Shown here piece by piece: positions 42,650-50,212 of a stretch of DNA of 64,000 nt. Both the position numbers and the translations under genes were made by a program. This DNA is from Verrucomicrobiaceae bacterium (lineage in GTDB: Bacteria > Verrucomicrobiota > Verrucomicrobiia > Verrucomicrobiales > Verrucomicrobiaceae). Position 1 is the stretch's first letter. Every line of letters begins with the position of its first letter. The DNA lies in NCBI GenBank assembly GCA_947458455.1, contig CANGYJ010000007.1:1-64000 (forward strand). Reading direction: 5' to 3'. A model generated the notes under the pieces. The model saw only the letters and a list, made by a program, of their open reading frames with translations, had not been told where the DNA came from and ran no database searches.

Positions 42650-43438
42650 ATGAAAACCAAACGACGCCAGTTCATCGCTCAGGCAGCGCTCGCGCTTCCA
42701 GTCGCGGGCTGTGTGGCCACCAACTCCTCCCAAACCATGAAACTCACTCTTCGCAAATCCGACGAACGCGGCCACGCCAATCACGGCTGGCTCGACAGCT
42801 ATCACACCTTCTCCTTCGCCGATTACTATGATCCGGCGCACATGGGCTTTCGCAGCCTGCGAGTCATCAACCAGGACATCATCACTCCCGGCGCGGGCTT
42901 TCCCACGCATCCGCACGCGGACATGGAAATCTTCAGCTACATCCTCTGGGGTGCGCTGGCGCACAAAGACAGCATGGGCAACGGTCGCACTCTGCTGCCC
43001 GGCCAAATCCAGCTCATGAGCGCTGGCAAAGGCGTCACGCACAGCGAGTTCAATCCCTCGAAGACCGAAGGTGCCTCGCTCCTGCAAATCTGGATTCGCC
43101 CGCGTCAGCGCGGCCTCACGCCCAGCTACACCGAGTGGCATCCCGATCCGGCGAATGAAAACGAACCGAAAGTCCTCGTCATTTCGCCTGATGGCCGCGA
43201 AGGCAGCGCCACCATCCACCAAGACGCCGACATCTACCGCGTGCGCCTTCCCAAAGGCCAAACCATCACCCACGAGGTCCAAACCGGTCGAGGCGTGTGG
43301 TTCCAGCTCATCAAAGGCAGCGTCACCGCGCACGGCAGCACGCTGAAGCCCGGCGACGCCTTCTCCACCGAAGACACCGGCACGCTGACCCTCAACGCCA
43401 CCGAAGACGCCGAAGCTCTCCTCTTCGACCTCGCTTAA
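42650..43438 (+). CDS. pirin-family protein with twin-arginine/lipoprotein-like leader
   Basis: 262 residues from ATG 42650. KTKRRQFIAQAALALPVAGC suggests an export signal with a possible lipid-attached Cys, which is unusual for a pirin. The cupin core has metal residues in HPHADMEIFSYILWG and GKGVTHSEFNPSK (two His, then His and Glu), and the C-terminal part has VWFQLIKGSVTAHG. Pirins are Fe-dependent redox sensors or quercetinases. Divergent from LysR and followed by the DoxX-like gene. Confidence 0.85.
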   Translation: MKTKRRQFIAQAALALPVAGCVATNSSQTMKLTLRKSDERGHANHGWLDSYHTFSFADYYDPAHMGFRSLRVINQDIITPGAGFPTHPHADMEIFSYILWGALAHKDSMGNGRTLLPGQIQLMSAGKGVTHSEFNPSKTEGASLLQIWIRPRQRGLTPSYTEWHPDPANENEPKVLVISPDGREGSATIHQDADIYRVRLPKGQTITHEVQTGRGVWFQLIKGSVTAHGSTLKPGDAFSTEDTGTLTLNATEDAEALLFDLA

Positions 43439-43439
43439 T

Positions 43440-43470
43440 CCCATCATCACTCCACAACTCCAACACTCCA
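43440..43470. repeat. ATCATCACTCCA word repeat, copy 1
   Basis: About 31 bp of CATCATCACTCCA-like words ahead of the DoxX-like start at 43476, almost the same sequence as the copy at 45532-45562 ahead of the ene-reductase. Both lie only a few bases from the start codon. Confidence 0.6.
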
Positions 43471-43475
43471 TCCTC

Positions 43476-43865
43476 ATGAAACACGCATCCACCCTCGCCT
43501 CCGTCCTTCTCGGTCTCGCCTTCATCACCTTTGGCGCGAACTTCTTCCTGAACTTCATCCCGATGCCCGCCGATCCATCGCCAGCCGACGCGCCGCACAA
43601 GCTCTTCATGGCCGCGATGTTCCCCACGGGCTACCTCGCCTTCGTGAAGGTGCTGGAGATCCTCGGCGGACTGCTCGTCGCACTGCCAAAAACTCGTAAC
43701 ATCGGCCTCCTGGTGCTCGGACCGATCATCGTGAACATCGTCGCCTTCCACGTCTTCCTCACCCAAGGCGCTGGCCTCACCGATCCTCCCATCCTCGTCA
43801 TCGGCATCCTCTCCGCCTTCCTCCTCTTCACCGAGCGCAAAGCCTGGCTCGGCCTCGTGAAGTGA
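43476..43865 (+). CDS. DoxX-like membrane protein
   Basis: 129 residues with about four hydrophobic segments (STLASVLLGLAFITFGANFF, AMFPTGYLAFVKVLEILGGLLVAL, NIGLLVLGPIIVNIVAFHVFL, PPILVIGILSAFLLFTE). The pattern with GLAFITFG and KVLEILGGL fits DoxX-type proteins, which occur with redox/thiol stress systems and pirins. The gene follows pirin by 37 bp. The family assignment is by layout and hydrophobic pattern. Confidence 0.75.
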   Translation: MKHASTLASVLLGLAFITFGANFFLNFIPMPADPSPADAPHKLFMAAMFPTGYLAFVKVLEILGGLLVALPKTRNIGLLVLGPIIVNIVAFHVFLTQGAGLTDPPILVIGILSAFLLFTERKAWLGLVK

Positions 43866-43871
43866 CCTCCA

Positions 43872-44222
43872 TCATCCATATCCCTCACGCTCGATCACCG
43901 ACTCAATCTGCGGCTTTAACTCAACCAGATGCGTGGTGGCGATGCGCCAGACAATGTCCCAGTTCACATCGAAATAGTCATGCACCAGGATATGCCGCGT
44001 TTTCTCCACCTTCGCCCAAGGCACTTGGGGATGGCGTTGCTGCAAATCATCGCTGAGCTTGAAAACCGCCTCGCCGAGGATCTCGATATGCTTCAACACG
44101 AAGAATCGCAGGAGCTCGTCCGCGTCGAAAGCGCCCCGGTCGTCCAGCGGATGCCTTTCGATCGCGGCGATGGCATCCAGGATGTCCTGAAGCCGCGCAG
44201 CATCTCCTCGCGGCCCTTTCAT
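43872..44222 (-). CDS. HepT-like HEPN toxin (DUF86)
   Basis: 116 residues from ATG 44222. The all-helical HEPN protein has the RNase motif RHILVHDYF (R-x4-H), plus ILDAIAAIERH and LKHIEILGEAVFKLS, characteristic of HepT. It is the toxin of the MntA-HepT type VII pair, where MntA adds AMP groups to a Tyr in HepT (the RX4HxY Tyr fits). Its start overlaps the MntA stop (ATGA). This two-gene unit lies antisense to the surrounding redox gene cluster. Confidence 0.85.
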   Translation of the reverse strand: MKGPRGDAARLQDILDAIAAIERHPLDDRGAFDADELLRFFVLKHIEILGEAVFKLSDDLQQRHPQVPWAKVEKTRHILVHDYFDVNWDIVWRIATTHLVELKPQIESVIEREGYG

Positions 44223-44512
44223 GGCTCCACGGCCGCCTCCTCGATCTCGCGTTTCAGGCGGTCGCGCATCCAGCGGTGCTCGGTAAGCACATCCACCGAG
44301 CATCCTAAGATGTTTTGGAGCCGGTCTTGCAGTTCCACCAGGTTAAAGACATCCATCTCGGGCCTCATCCGCACGATGAAATCGATGTCGCTGTCCTCGC
44401 GGTCGTCCCCCCGCGCCACCGAGCCAAACAACCGGATACGATCCGCCCCAAGGGCCGAGGCGGCCCCGAGGATCGCGTCGCGGTGGTTGTGTACAAGTTC
44501 GCGCTTGGTCAT
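44219..44512 (-). CDS. MntA-like nucleotidyltransferase antitoxin
   Basis: 97 residues from ATG 44512. The minimal nucleotidyltransferase motif GSVARGDDREDSDIDF (GSx10DxD) is intact, so it can transfer a nucleotide to HepT. LRLFGSV-like IRLFGSV precedes the motif. The C-terminus overlaps the HepT start by four bases. An upstream in-frame start (44533) cannot be excluded but has no better ribosome site. Confidence 0.85.
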   Translation of the reverse strand: MTKRELVHNHRDAILGAASALGADRIRLFGSVARGDDREDSDIDFIVRMRPEMDVFNLVELQDRLQNILGCSVDVLTEHRWMRDRLKREIEEAAVEP

Positions 44513-44531
44513 GCCCCATTCGTAACACGCC

Positions 44532-44570
44532 ACATCAAATCATAAATCAAAAATCGTAAAACATAAATCC
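44532..44570. repeat. AT-rich word repeat (CATAAATCAAAAATCG type)
   Basis: About 39 bp of CAAATCATAAATCAAAAATC and CGTAAAACATAAATC words in the divergent spacer between MntA and rhodanese-YceI, ending a few bases before the ATG at 44575. It is markedly AT-rich against GC-rich flanks. Confidence 0.55.
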
Positions 44571-44574
44571 CCCC

Positions 44575-45471
44575 ATGACCACCTCCGAACTCCAAACCCT
44601 CCTCGCCTCCGCGAACGCACCGCTGCTCGTGCAGGTGTTGCCCGAGGAAATCTTCGCCGCGAAGCGCATTCCAGGTTCCAAGCAGGCTTGCGTGTATGAA
44701 GTGGCCTTCTTCGATCAAATCGCCGCTCTCACGACCGACAAAGCCCGCGCCATCATCGTCTATGGCGCGGGCAGCGGCTCGCTCGATGCCAAGGTGGCGG
44801 CTGAAAAGCTCACTGCGGCCGGCTTTCCGAATGTGACGGCTTTCGAAGGCGGTCTCGATGCGTGGAGTGCCGCCGGATTGCTTTTTGAAGGCGAAGGTAC
44901 GCTACCAGCCGCGCCTCTGCTCAGCGGCACCTTCCGCGCGGACACGGAGCAAAGCCTCATCCGCTGGACCGGGCGCAATCTCTTCAACCATCACAGCGGC
45001 ACCGTGCGCCTCGCCGAGGGCGAGATTACGCTGCGCGACAACGCGCTCGTGGCCGCCCGCTTCCGCATCGCGATGGACAGCATCGCCTGCGAAGACATCA
45101 GCGACTCCGCGATGAACCAGATGCTCATCGCGCATCTGCACAGCGATGACTTCTTCGATGTCGCCCATCATCCCGTGGCCGAGTTCATCGCCGAAAGCAT
45201 CACGCCGCTCGCCACCTGCACCGACGGCACACCGAACTACCTCCTGCGCGGCCAGTTCACGCTGCGCGGCATCACCCGCGAGATCGAGTTCCCTATCCTC
45301 GTCGCCACCGCCGATGGCCAGCGCCTCACCGCACAGGGCGTGCTCGACCTCGACCGCACCCAGTTTGGCAGCGTTTACGGCTCCGGACGACTCTTCCGCT
45401 TCCTCGGCAAACACATCGTCAACGACCACATCCACCTTCACATCAAGCTCCACGCCGATCTCCAACCGTGA
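44575..45471 (+). CDS. rhodanese-like domain fused to YceI domain
   Basis: 298 residues. Residues about 1-105 form a rhodanese-like domain; the active-site loop reads VYGAGSGSLD with G64 where Cys is expected, so sulfurtransferase activity is unlikely. Residues about 118-298 are a YceI lipocalin-like domain (SGTFRADTEQSLIRWTG, MNQMLIAHLHSDDFFDVAHHPVAEF, RGQFTLRGITREIEFPI). YceI domains bind polyisoprenoids and are normally exported, but no signal peptide is present here. The stop codon TGA (45469-45471) is part of the GTGA of a REP element. Confidence 0.85.
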   Translation: MTTSELQTLLASANAPLLVQVLPEEIFAAKRIPGSKQACVYEVAFFDQIAALTTDKARAIIVYGAGSGSLDAKVAAEKLTAAGFPNVTAFEGGLDAWSAAGLLFEGEGTLPAAPLLSGTFRADTEQSLIRWTGRNLFNHHSGTVRLAEGEITLRDNALVAARFRIAMDSIACEDISDSAMNQMLIAHLHSDDFFDVAHHPVAEFIAESITPLATCTDGTPNYLLRGQFTLRGITREIEFPILVATADGQRLTAQGVLDLDRTQFGSVYGSGRLFRFLGKHIVNDHIHLHIKLHADLQP

Positions 45472-45524
45472 CACAGACACTCCTGTCTGTGCCCAATAAA
45501 AAAAGGCAAGAGTGCCTGTTTCAC
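45468..45524. repeat. REP-like pair with GTGA and CTCC/CTCT loops (variant family)
   Basis: Left arm: GTGA then CACAGACA-CTCC-TGTCTGTG, a perfect 8 bp stem with CTCC loop. Right arm (inverted): AGGCA-AGAG-TGCCT then TTCAC. The GTGA overlaps the stop codon of the rhodanese-YceI gene. It shares the tetranucleotide and loop with the 60-61 kb family but has other stem sequence. Confidence 0.8.
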
Positions 45525-45531
45525 TGCTCTC

Positions 45532-45562
45532 CCCATCATCACTCCAAAACTCCACCACTCCA
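45532..45562. repeat. ATCATCACTCCA word repeat, copy 2
   Basis: About 31 bp with CATCATCACTCCAAAACTCC words ending at the ATG (45562) of the ene-reductase. It matches the copy at 43440-43470 almost exactly, including the position immediately before a start codon. Confidence 0.6.
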
Positions 45563-46626
45563 TGAAACTCCTCTCCCCACTCACCGCCGGTGCCCTCCAT
45601 CTCCCCAACCGCGTCCTCATGGCCCCGCTCACGCGTTGCCGTGCCGATGCCGATCACAATCCCACGCCGCTCATGGCCGAATACTACGCGCAGCGTGCCA
45701 GCGCCGGTTTGATCATCGCCGAGGCCACGATGGTCATGGAGGGCAATTCCTCCTTCTGGATGGAACCCGGCATTTACTCCGACGCGCAAGTCCAAGGCTG
45801 GAAAGCCGTCACCGATGCCGTGCACGCCAAAGGCGGTCAAATTGTGCTCCAGCTCTGGCATGGCGGTCGCGCTTGTCATCCGTTGCTCAATGGCGGTGCC
45901 CAACCCGTCGCCCCGAGCGCCATTCCGATCACCGGCGATGAAGTTCACACACCCGAAGGCAAGAAACCCTACGTCACGCCGCGTGAACTCCGCGAAGACG
46001 AGATCCCCGGCATCGTCGCGGGGTTCAAAAAGGCTGCCGAGAATGCCCAAGCGGCCGGTTTTGACGGCGTGGAGGTCCATGGAGCCAACGGCTACCTCCT
46101 CGACGAATTCCTCCGCGATGGCTCCAACAAGCGCAGCGGCCCATACGGCGGTCCCTTGGAAAATCGCGCCCGTTTGATGCTCGAAGTGCTCGATGCCGTC
46201 ATCAGCGTCTGGGGCGCGGATCGCGTCGGATTGCGCATTTCGCCGCTCAACAGCTACAACAGCATGATCGACAGCGATCCCGTCGGTGTCACCACCTACA
46301 TCGCCCAGCAGTGCAGCACGCGCGGAATCGCCTACCTCCACATGATGCGAGCCGATTTCTTCCAAGCCCAGCAAGGCGATGTCATCACGCCCGCCCGCCA
46401 GCACTTCAAAGGCACGCTCATCAGCAACATGGGCTACACCGCCGATGAAGCCGAACAAGCCATCAGCGAGGGCAAGCTCGACGCCGTCGCCTTTGGCACC
46501 AGCTTCCTCGCCAATCCCGATCTGCCCGCTCGCATCGCCGCGAAAGCGCCGCTCAATGCGCCGAATCCCGCGAAATTCTATTCGCCCGGCCAAGAGGGCT
46601 ACACCGACTACCCCGCGATGTCGTGA
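45562..46626 (+). CDS. Old Yellow Enzyme-family ene-reductase (alkene reductase)
   Basis: 354 residues, (beta/alpha)8 flavoprotein. PNRVLMAPLTRCRADA, QLWHGGRACHP, VEVHGANGYLLDEFLRDGSN (substrate-binding His and Asn pair) and NKRSGPYGGPLENRAR are diagnostic; GTSFLANPDLP closes the barrel. Family members reduce activated C=C bonds with NADPH and FMN and detoxify electrophiles such as N-ethylmaleimide or nitroesters. Its stop overlaps the GTG start of the VOC gene (GTGA). Confidence 0.92.
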   Translation: MKLLSPLTAGALHLPNRVLMAPLTRCRADADHNPTPLMAEYYAQRASAGLIIAEATMVMEGNSSFWMEPGIYSDAQVQGWKAVTDAVHAKGGQIVLQLWHGGRACHPLLNGGAQPVAPSAIPITGDEVHTPEGKKPYVTPRELREDEIPGIVAGFKKAAENAQAAGFDGVEVHGANGYLLDEFLRDGSNKRSGPYGGPLENRARLMLEVLDAVISVWGADRVGLRISPLNSYNSMIDSDPVGVTTYIAQQCSTRGIAYLHMMRADFFQAQQGDVITPARQHFKGTLISNMGYTADEAEQAISEGKLDAVAFGTSFLANPDLPARIAAKAPLNAPNPAKFYSPGQEGYTDYPAMS

Positions 46627-47105
46627 GCACGCCCATCCATCCCGGCGTCCGCATCGGCCACGTTCACCTGAAGGTGGCCGATCTGGAGCGCTCGCTCGCC
46701 TTTTACTGCGGCGTGCTCGGCTTTCAGCTCACGCAGCGCTACGGACTCGGCGCGGCCTTCGTCTCTGCTGGCGGCTACCATCATCACATCGGCCTCAACA
46801 CATGGGAAAGCCGTGGCGGCAAAGCTCCGCCGCCCGGCACCACTGGCCTCTATCACGTCGCCCTTCTTTATCCTGATCGCAAAGCTCTCGCCGATGCCCT
46901 GCGACGCCTCATCGAGCATCAAATCCCCCTCGACGGTGCCGCCGATCACGGCGTCAGCGAAGCCCTCTACCTCAAAGACCCCGACGGCAACGGCCTCGAA
47001 CTCTACGTGGACCGCGATCCTTCCGAATGGCCGCGTGATGCCAACGGCGAACTCGCCATGAGAACGGGGCCGCTCGATCTGGAGACCTTGTTGTCCTTAG
47101 AGTGA
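46623..47105 (+). CDS. VOC-superfamily protein (glyoxalase/extradiol dioxygenase type)
   Basis: 160 residues starting at a GTG inside the ene-reductase stop (GTGA). Two betaalphabetabetabeta modules: GHVHLKVADLERSLAFYCGVLGF, GLGAAFVSAGGYHHHIGLNTWES, LYHVALLYPDRKAL and YLKDPDGNGLELYVDRD. The His and Glu residues of the metal site are present. The double-His-rich YHHHIGLN segment resembles CatE-type catechol dioxygenases. Coupled to the ene-reductase, it may work in detoxification. Confidence 0.85.
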   Translation: MSTPIHPGVRIGHVHLKVADLERSLAFYCGVLGFQLTQRYGLGAAFVSAGGYHHHIGLNTWESRGGKAPPPGTTGLYHVALLYPDRKALADALRRLIEHQIPLDGAADHGVSEALYLKDPDGNGLELYVDRDPSEWPRDANGELAMRTGPLDLETLLSLE

Positions 47106-47129
47106 CCGGTCATTTGATTTTTTGACCGG
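47106..47129. terminator. weak candidate hairpin between convergent VOC and tRNA-Ser genes
   Basis: CCGGTCA paired with TGACCGG around a 10 nt AT-rich loop (47106-47129). It lacks an obvious U-tract, so an intrinsic terminator function is uncertain; the position between two genes transcribed toward each other makes a bidirectional end plausible. Confidence 0.3.
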
Positions 47130-47135
47130 CTAGCG

Positions 47136-47226
<91 letters not shown>

Positions 47227-47331
47227 TTCGAATCGCAAGCGGCGATGAGACTAGCGCCCGGCTCAGGTATTGCAAGGCATGCTTCCACCATTTTCCGTGC
47301 AAATAACCGGCCCGCCGCCAAGATGCTGCCC

Positions 47332-48120
47332 ATGGCCACTGAGCAACGCGATTGGTATGACACGCCCCTTTATTACGACATCATCTTCGACGACGGCACG
47401 AAGCAGGAAGCTGATTTCCTCGAAGGTGCCCTCGTGAAGCACGGCGGCAAAGGGAAGCGCCTTCTCGAACCTGCCTGCGGCAGCGGCCGCCTGGCGCTGG
47501 AGATGGCTGGTCGGGGCTGGGACGTGAGCGGCTTCGATGGCAATGCACACATGATCGCCTTTGCGAAGGAACGGATCGCCAAGGCAGGTCTGAAGGCCGC
47601 TTTGTGGGAAGATTGGATGCAGAGCTTCACGCTACCGAAAGGTGTCCGTGGCAGCTTTGATATGGCGCATTGCCTCGTCAGTACCTTCAAATATCTCCAC
47701 ACGGAAAACCATGCGGTCGAGTGCTTGCGCCGTGTGGTTGCCTGCCTGCGAAAAGGCGGTCTTTTCTTCCTCGGCCTGCATTTGACCGATTACGACCGCA
47801 GCGGGCCGGAGCATGAACGCTGGGTGGCACGCCGTGGTTCCATCGAAGTCGTCTGCAACACCCACACCTGGCAAGCCGATCGCAAGACACGCCTCGAAGA
47901 CCTCCGCACGCGGCTGAAAATCACCGATTCAGGCCGCACGCATCTCCAAGAGACCCGCTGGCAGTTCCGTACCTACAGTGCCGCCCAGCTCAAGAACCTC
48001 CTGCGCAAGGTGCCGGAGCTTGAGTTCATCGAATGCTACGATTTCACCTACGACCTCACCGAGCCGCGCCAGCTCGATGACAGCTACGCGGACGTGCTTC
48101 TCGTGCTGAGAAAGGTCTAA
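47332..48120 (+). CDS. class I SAM-dependent methyltransferase
   Basis: 262 residues from ATG 47332; an ATG nine bases upstream is equally possible. Motif I LLEPACGSGRLALEMAGRGW (SAM-binding glycine loop) and SGFDGNAHM are clear; FDMAHCLVSTFKYL and CLRKGGLFFLGLHL are motifs II and III. The C-terminal half has strand-rich methylase-like sequence (TYSAAQLKNLLRKV). Substrate unknown. It follows the tRNA-Ser gene on the opposite strand. Confidence 0.85.
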   Translation: MATEQRDWYDTPLYYDIIFDDGTKQEADFLEGALVKHGGKGKRLLEPACGSGRLALEMAGRGWDVSGFDGNAHMIAFAKERIAKAGLKAALWEDWMQSFTLPKGVRGSFDMAHCLVSTFKYLHTENHAVECLRRVVACLRKGGLFFLGLHLTDYDRSGPEHERWVARRGSIEVVCNTHTWQADRKTRLEDLRTRLKITDSGRTHLQETRWQFRTYSAAQLKNLLRKVPELEFIECYDFTYDLTEPRQLDDSYADVLLVLRKV

Positions 48121-48161
48121 GCCGCGTTTGTAAACCTGCAGCGACGATGTGGCGAAGCAAA

Positions 48162-48280
48162 GTGGCCATCTCGCTCCGCGAAATGAGCGGGACGTTGGGC
48201 GCACTCAACGGTTCACGAAGTCCAGGCATCCTTCATGTTGGCGAAAGCCCTTTGCTCATCTTGCGGAGCAAGATGGCTAC
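48162..48280. repeat. paired GTAGCCATC-type REP element
   Basis: Two 27 bp arms (48162-48188 and 48254-48280) in inverted orientation. The second, read on the minus strand, has GTAGC then CATCTTGC-TCC-GCAAGATG, an 8 bp perfect stem; the first has the same with a few changes (GTGGC then CATCTCGCTCCGCGAAATG). The 65 bp between is unstructured. The spacer lies between the methyltransferase and the Trm112-like gene. The GTAG prefix and hairpin form match REP architecture. Confidence 0.8.
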
Positions 48281-48332
48281 TCTGCTGGCGCGTCTCGTTG
48301 TCTCTAGATGGCTTTAAAATGCCCTAGCCGCC

Positions 48333-48527
48333 TCAAGTTGTCTCCGTCGGCAGCAGGATCGGAATACCGTCGTCGATGACGAAAACACGTGCGCCATCTT
48401 TGCTGATGAGCGCGGCTTTGACGCCATGCTTCGTGCATTCCTCCGCAGTCGCACGCCGCAGCGGCTGATGCGTGTCTGGGCAGCGCATCAGCGGGAGGAA
48501 GTCTTCGAGCCAGGAGGTATCGCTCAT
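48333..48527 (-). CDS. Trm112-like/UPF0434 small protein
   Basis: 64 residues. WLEDFLPLMRCPDTHQPLRRATAEE and ARVFVIDDGIPILLP match the YcaR/Trm112 fold, a zinc-ribbon-like partner protein that in eukaryotes and some bacteria activates methyltransferases. Only one Cys (RCP) remains. The ATG start overlaps the MoeB stop as TGATG. A methyltransferase lies just beyond on the plus strand; a functional link is speculative. Confidence 0.7.
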   Translation of the reverse strand: MSDTSWLEDFLPLMRCPDTHQPLRRATAEECTKHGVKAALISKDGARVFVIDDGIPILLPTETT

Positions 48528-49672
48528 CAGTATTCAGCCATGGAAGGATCAATCTCCCGCGCCCAGGCGATGATGCCGCCGGAGATGTTCCAGACGTCGT
48601 TGAAGCCCAGCTCGCGCAACCGGCTCACGGCGCGGGCGCTGCGGCCGCCGCTTTTGCAGTGAACAAGGATGCGTTTGTCCTTCGGCAGCTCGCCGGTGCG
48701 GTTCTCCAGTTCGCCGAGGGGGATGAGCGTGGCCCCTGCGATGCGGCAGATGGCTTGCTCGTGTGGCTCGCGCACATCGAGGAGGAAGTGGTTGTCTCCG
48801 GCATCGCGGAGCTCTTTGAGTTCGTGAACGGTCATGGCTGGGAGGTCGGGGGATGCTGCGGGGGATTTGGGGATGCCGCAGAAGCCCTCGTAATCGATGG
48901 GTTGGGTGATGGTGGGTTGGTCGCCGCAGACCGGACAGTCCGGATCTCGGCGCAGGGTGAGCGTGCGGAAGCGCATGCTCAGCGTGTCGAGATGAAGAAG
49001 CTTGCCCAGCAGCGGCTGGCCGATGCCGGTGATCAGTTTGATGGCCTCCAGCGCCTGCATCGTGCCGATGAGGCCTGGCAGCACGCCGAGCACGCCGCCT
49101 TCCGCACATGATGGCACGAGGCCGGGCGGCGGAGGCTGCGGGCACATGCAGCGATAGCACGGGGCACCGAGATGCGGCGCGAAGACGCCCACCTGCCCGT
49201 CAAAGCGCAGGATGCTGCCATACACATTCGGCTTCTTCAGCCACACGGCCACGTCGTTGCTCAGGTAGCGAGTGGGGAAGTTATCCGTGCCATCGATGAT
49301 CACATCGTAATCGGCGGCGATGCGCAGGGCGTTCTTGGCGGTGAAGCGCTCGGGATAAAGCTGCACGTCGAGATGCGGATTGATGTCCAGCAGGCGCTCG
49401 CGGGCCGCATCGAGCTTCTTCCGGCCGAGGTCTTTTTGCCCAAAGAGGATCTGCCGCTGCAAATTGGTCACTTCGACGACATCCGGGTCCACGAGGCCCA
49501 GCCCGCCGATGCCCGCCGCGGCCAGGTACATCGTGATCGGCGATCCCAGACCGCCCGCGCCGATGCACAGCACCCGCGCCGCCTTCAGCTTCCGCTGGCC
49601 CTCGATCCCGAATTCGGGAATCGCGAGGTGCCGGGCATAGCGGCGCAGTTCGTCAGGGTTGAGGTCGGGCAT
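48527..49672 (-). CDS. moeB: MoeB/ThiF-type adenylyltransferase fused to rhodanese
   Basis: 381 residues. E1-like adenylation domain: ARVLCIGAGGLGSPITMYLAAAG (nucleotide loop), GLVDPDVVEVTNLQRQILF, DGTDNFPTRYLSND and zinc pairs CYRC and CPVC. The active-site-type Cys is in SCAEGGVLG. From about residue 285 a rhodanese domain follows with HFLLDVREPHEQAI and active Cys in LVHCKSGGRSAR. This MoeZ-like fusion activates ubiquitin-like sulfur carriers for molybdopterin or thiamine synthesis. It is cotranscribed with the Trm112-like gene. Confidence 0.92.
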   Translation of the reverse strand: MPDLNPDELRRYARHLAIPEFGIEGQRKLKAARVLCIGAGGLGSPITMYLAAAGIGGLGLVDPDVVEVTNLQRQILFGQKDLGRKKLDAARERLLDINPHLDVQLYPERFTAKNALRIAADYDVIIDGTDNFPTRYLSNDVAVWLKKPNVYGSILRFDGQVGVFAPHLGAPCYRCMCPQPPPPGLVPSCAEGGVLGVLPGLIGTMQALEAIKLITGIGQPLLGKLLHLDTLSMRFRTLTLRRDPDCPVCGDQPTITQPIDYEGFCGIPKSPAASPDLPAMTVHELKELRDAGDNHFLLDVREPHEQAICRIAGATLIPLGELENRTGELPKDKRILVHCKSGGRSARAVSRLRELGFNDVWNISGGIIAWAREIDPSMAEY

Positions 49673-49678
49673 GATGGT

Positions 49679-49933
49679 TTAACGATACACATCTCCGCGA
49701 TGGCGAACACGGAAGACTCTCACCACACGAATGGTTTCGGCGATTTCATACAGCACCCGGTAGTCTCCGACGCGAATGCGCCAGTCTGCCTTGCTCCCCG
49801 AGAGTTTTTTGGCTCCCGTCGGCCGAGGATTGCGGGCCAGCCCGAGGATAGCGTCCTCCGCCCGCAGTCGCACCGATGGTGCCAGCCTTCGCAGGTCTTT
49901 TTCAGCCGTTCGCTCGATGAAAACCTCAAACAC
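49679..49933 (-). CDS. RelE/ParE-family toxin
   Basis: 84 residues from GTG 49933, overlapping the antitoxin stop. FEVFIERTAEKDLRRLAP, ILGLARNPRPTGAKKLSGSKADWRIRVGDYRVLYEI and RVVRVFRVRHRGDVY show the RelE/ParE fold, with conserved Arg and Tyr residues (RIRVGDYRVLYE) needed for mRNA or gyrase targeting. RelE-type activity cannot be separated from ParE-type by eye. Part of a Phd/RelE toxin-antitoxin pair. Confidence 0.85.
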   Translation of the reverse strand: MFEVFIERTAEKDLRRLAPSVRLRAEDAILGLARNPRPTGAKKLSGSKADWRIRVGDYRVLYEIAETIRVVRVFRVRHRGDVYR

Positions 49934-50135
49934 GGCTCGCAGGACGGTTTTCAGCCAGATAAGCCGAGAAGGGGCGGAAGGACAGCTTGCGCTGGCGGGC
50001 CTCACGCATCGCCGCTCGATTCTCGGCGTCCTCCAGGCGTTCGATCAGCCGTTCATACTCCCGCAGCGGCAGGATGATGGACATCGGCTTGCCGCCGCGT
50101 GTAATCAGCTCGGCTTTGGAGGATTTGGTGGGCAT
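49926..50135 (-). CDS. Phd/YefM-type antitoxin
   Basis: 69 residues from ATG 50135. SSKAELITRGGKPMSIILPLREYERLIERLED resembles the N-terminal DNA-binding domain of Phd/YefM antitoxins, and the C-terminus (RAAMREARQRKLSFRPFSAYL) is charged, as for toxin-neutralising tails. Its stop overlaps the RelE start. Typical autoregulation of the operon is assumed. Confidence 0.75.
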   Translation of the reverse strand: MPTKSSKAELITRGGKPMSIILPLREYERLIERLEDAENRAAMREARQRKLSFRPFSAYLAENRPASRV

Positions 50136-50212
50136 GCGGCTTTTTAACGGATGAACCGCCCCCGGTAAAGCGCCAGCTTGCAGGCTCACCCCGCGCCGCC
50201 TAATCTCCCCTC

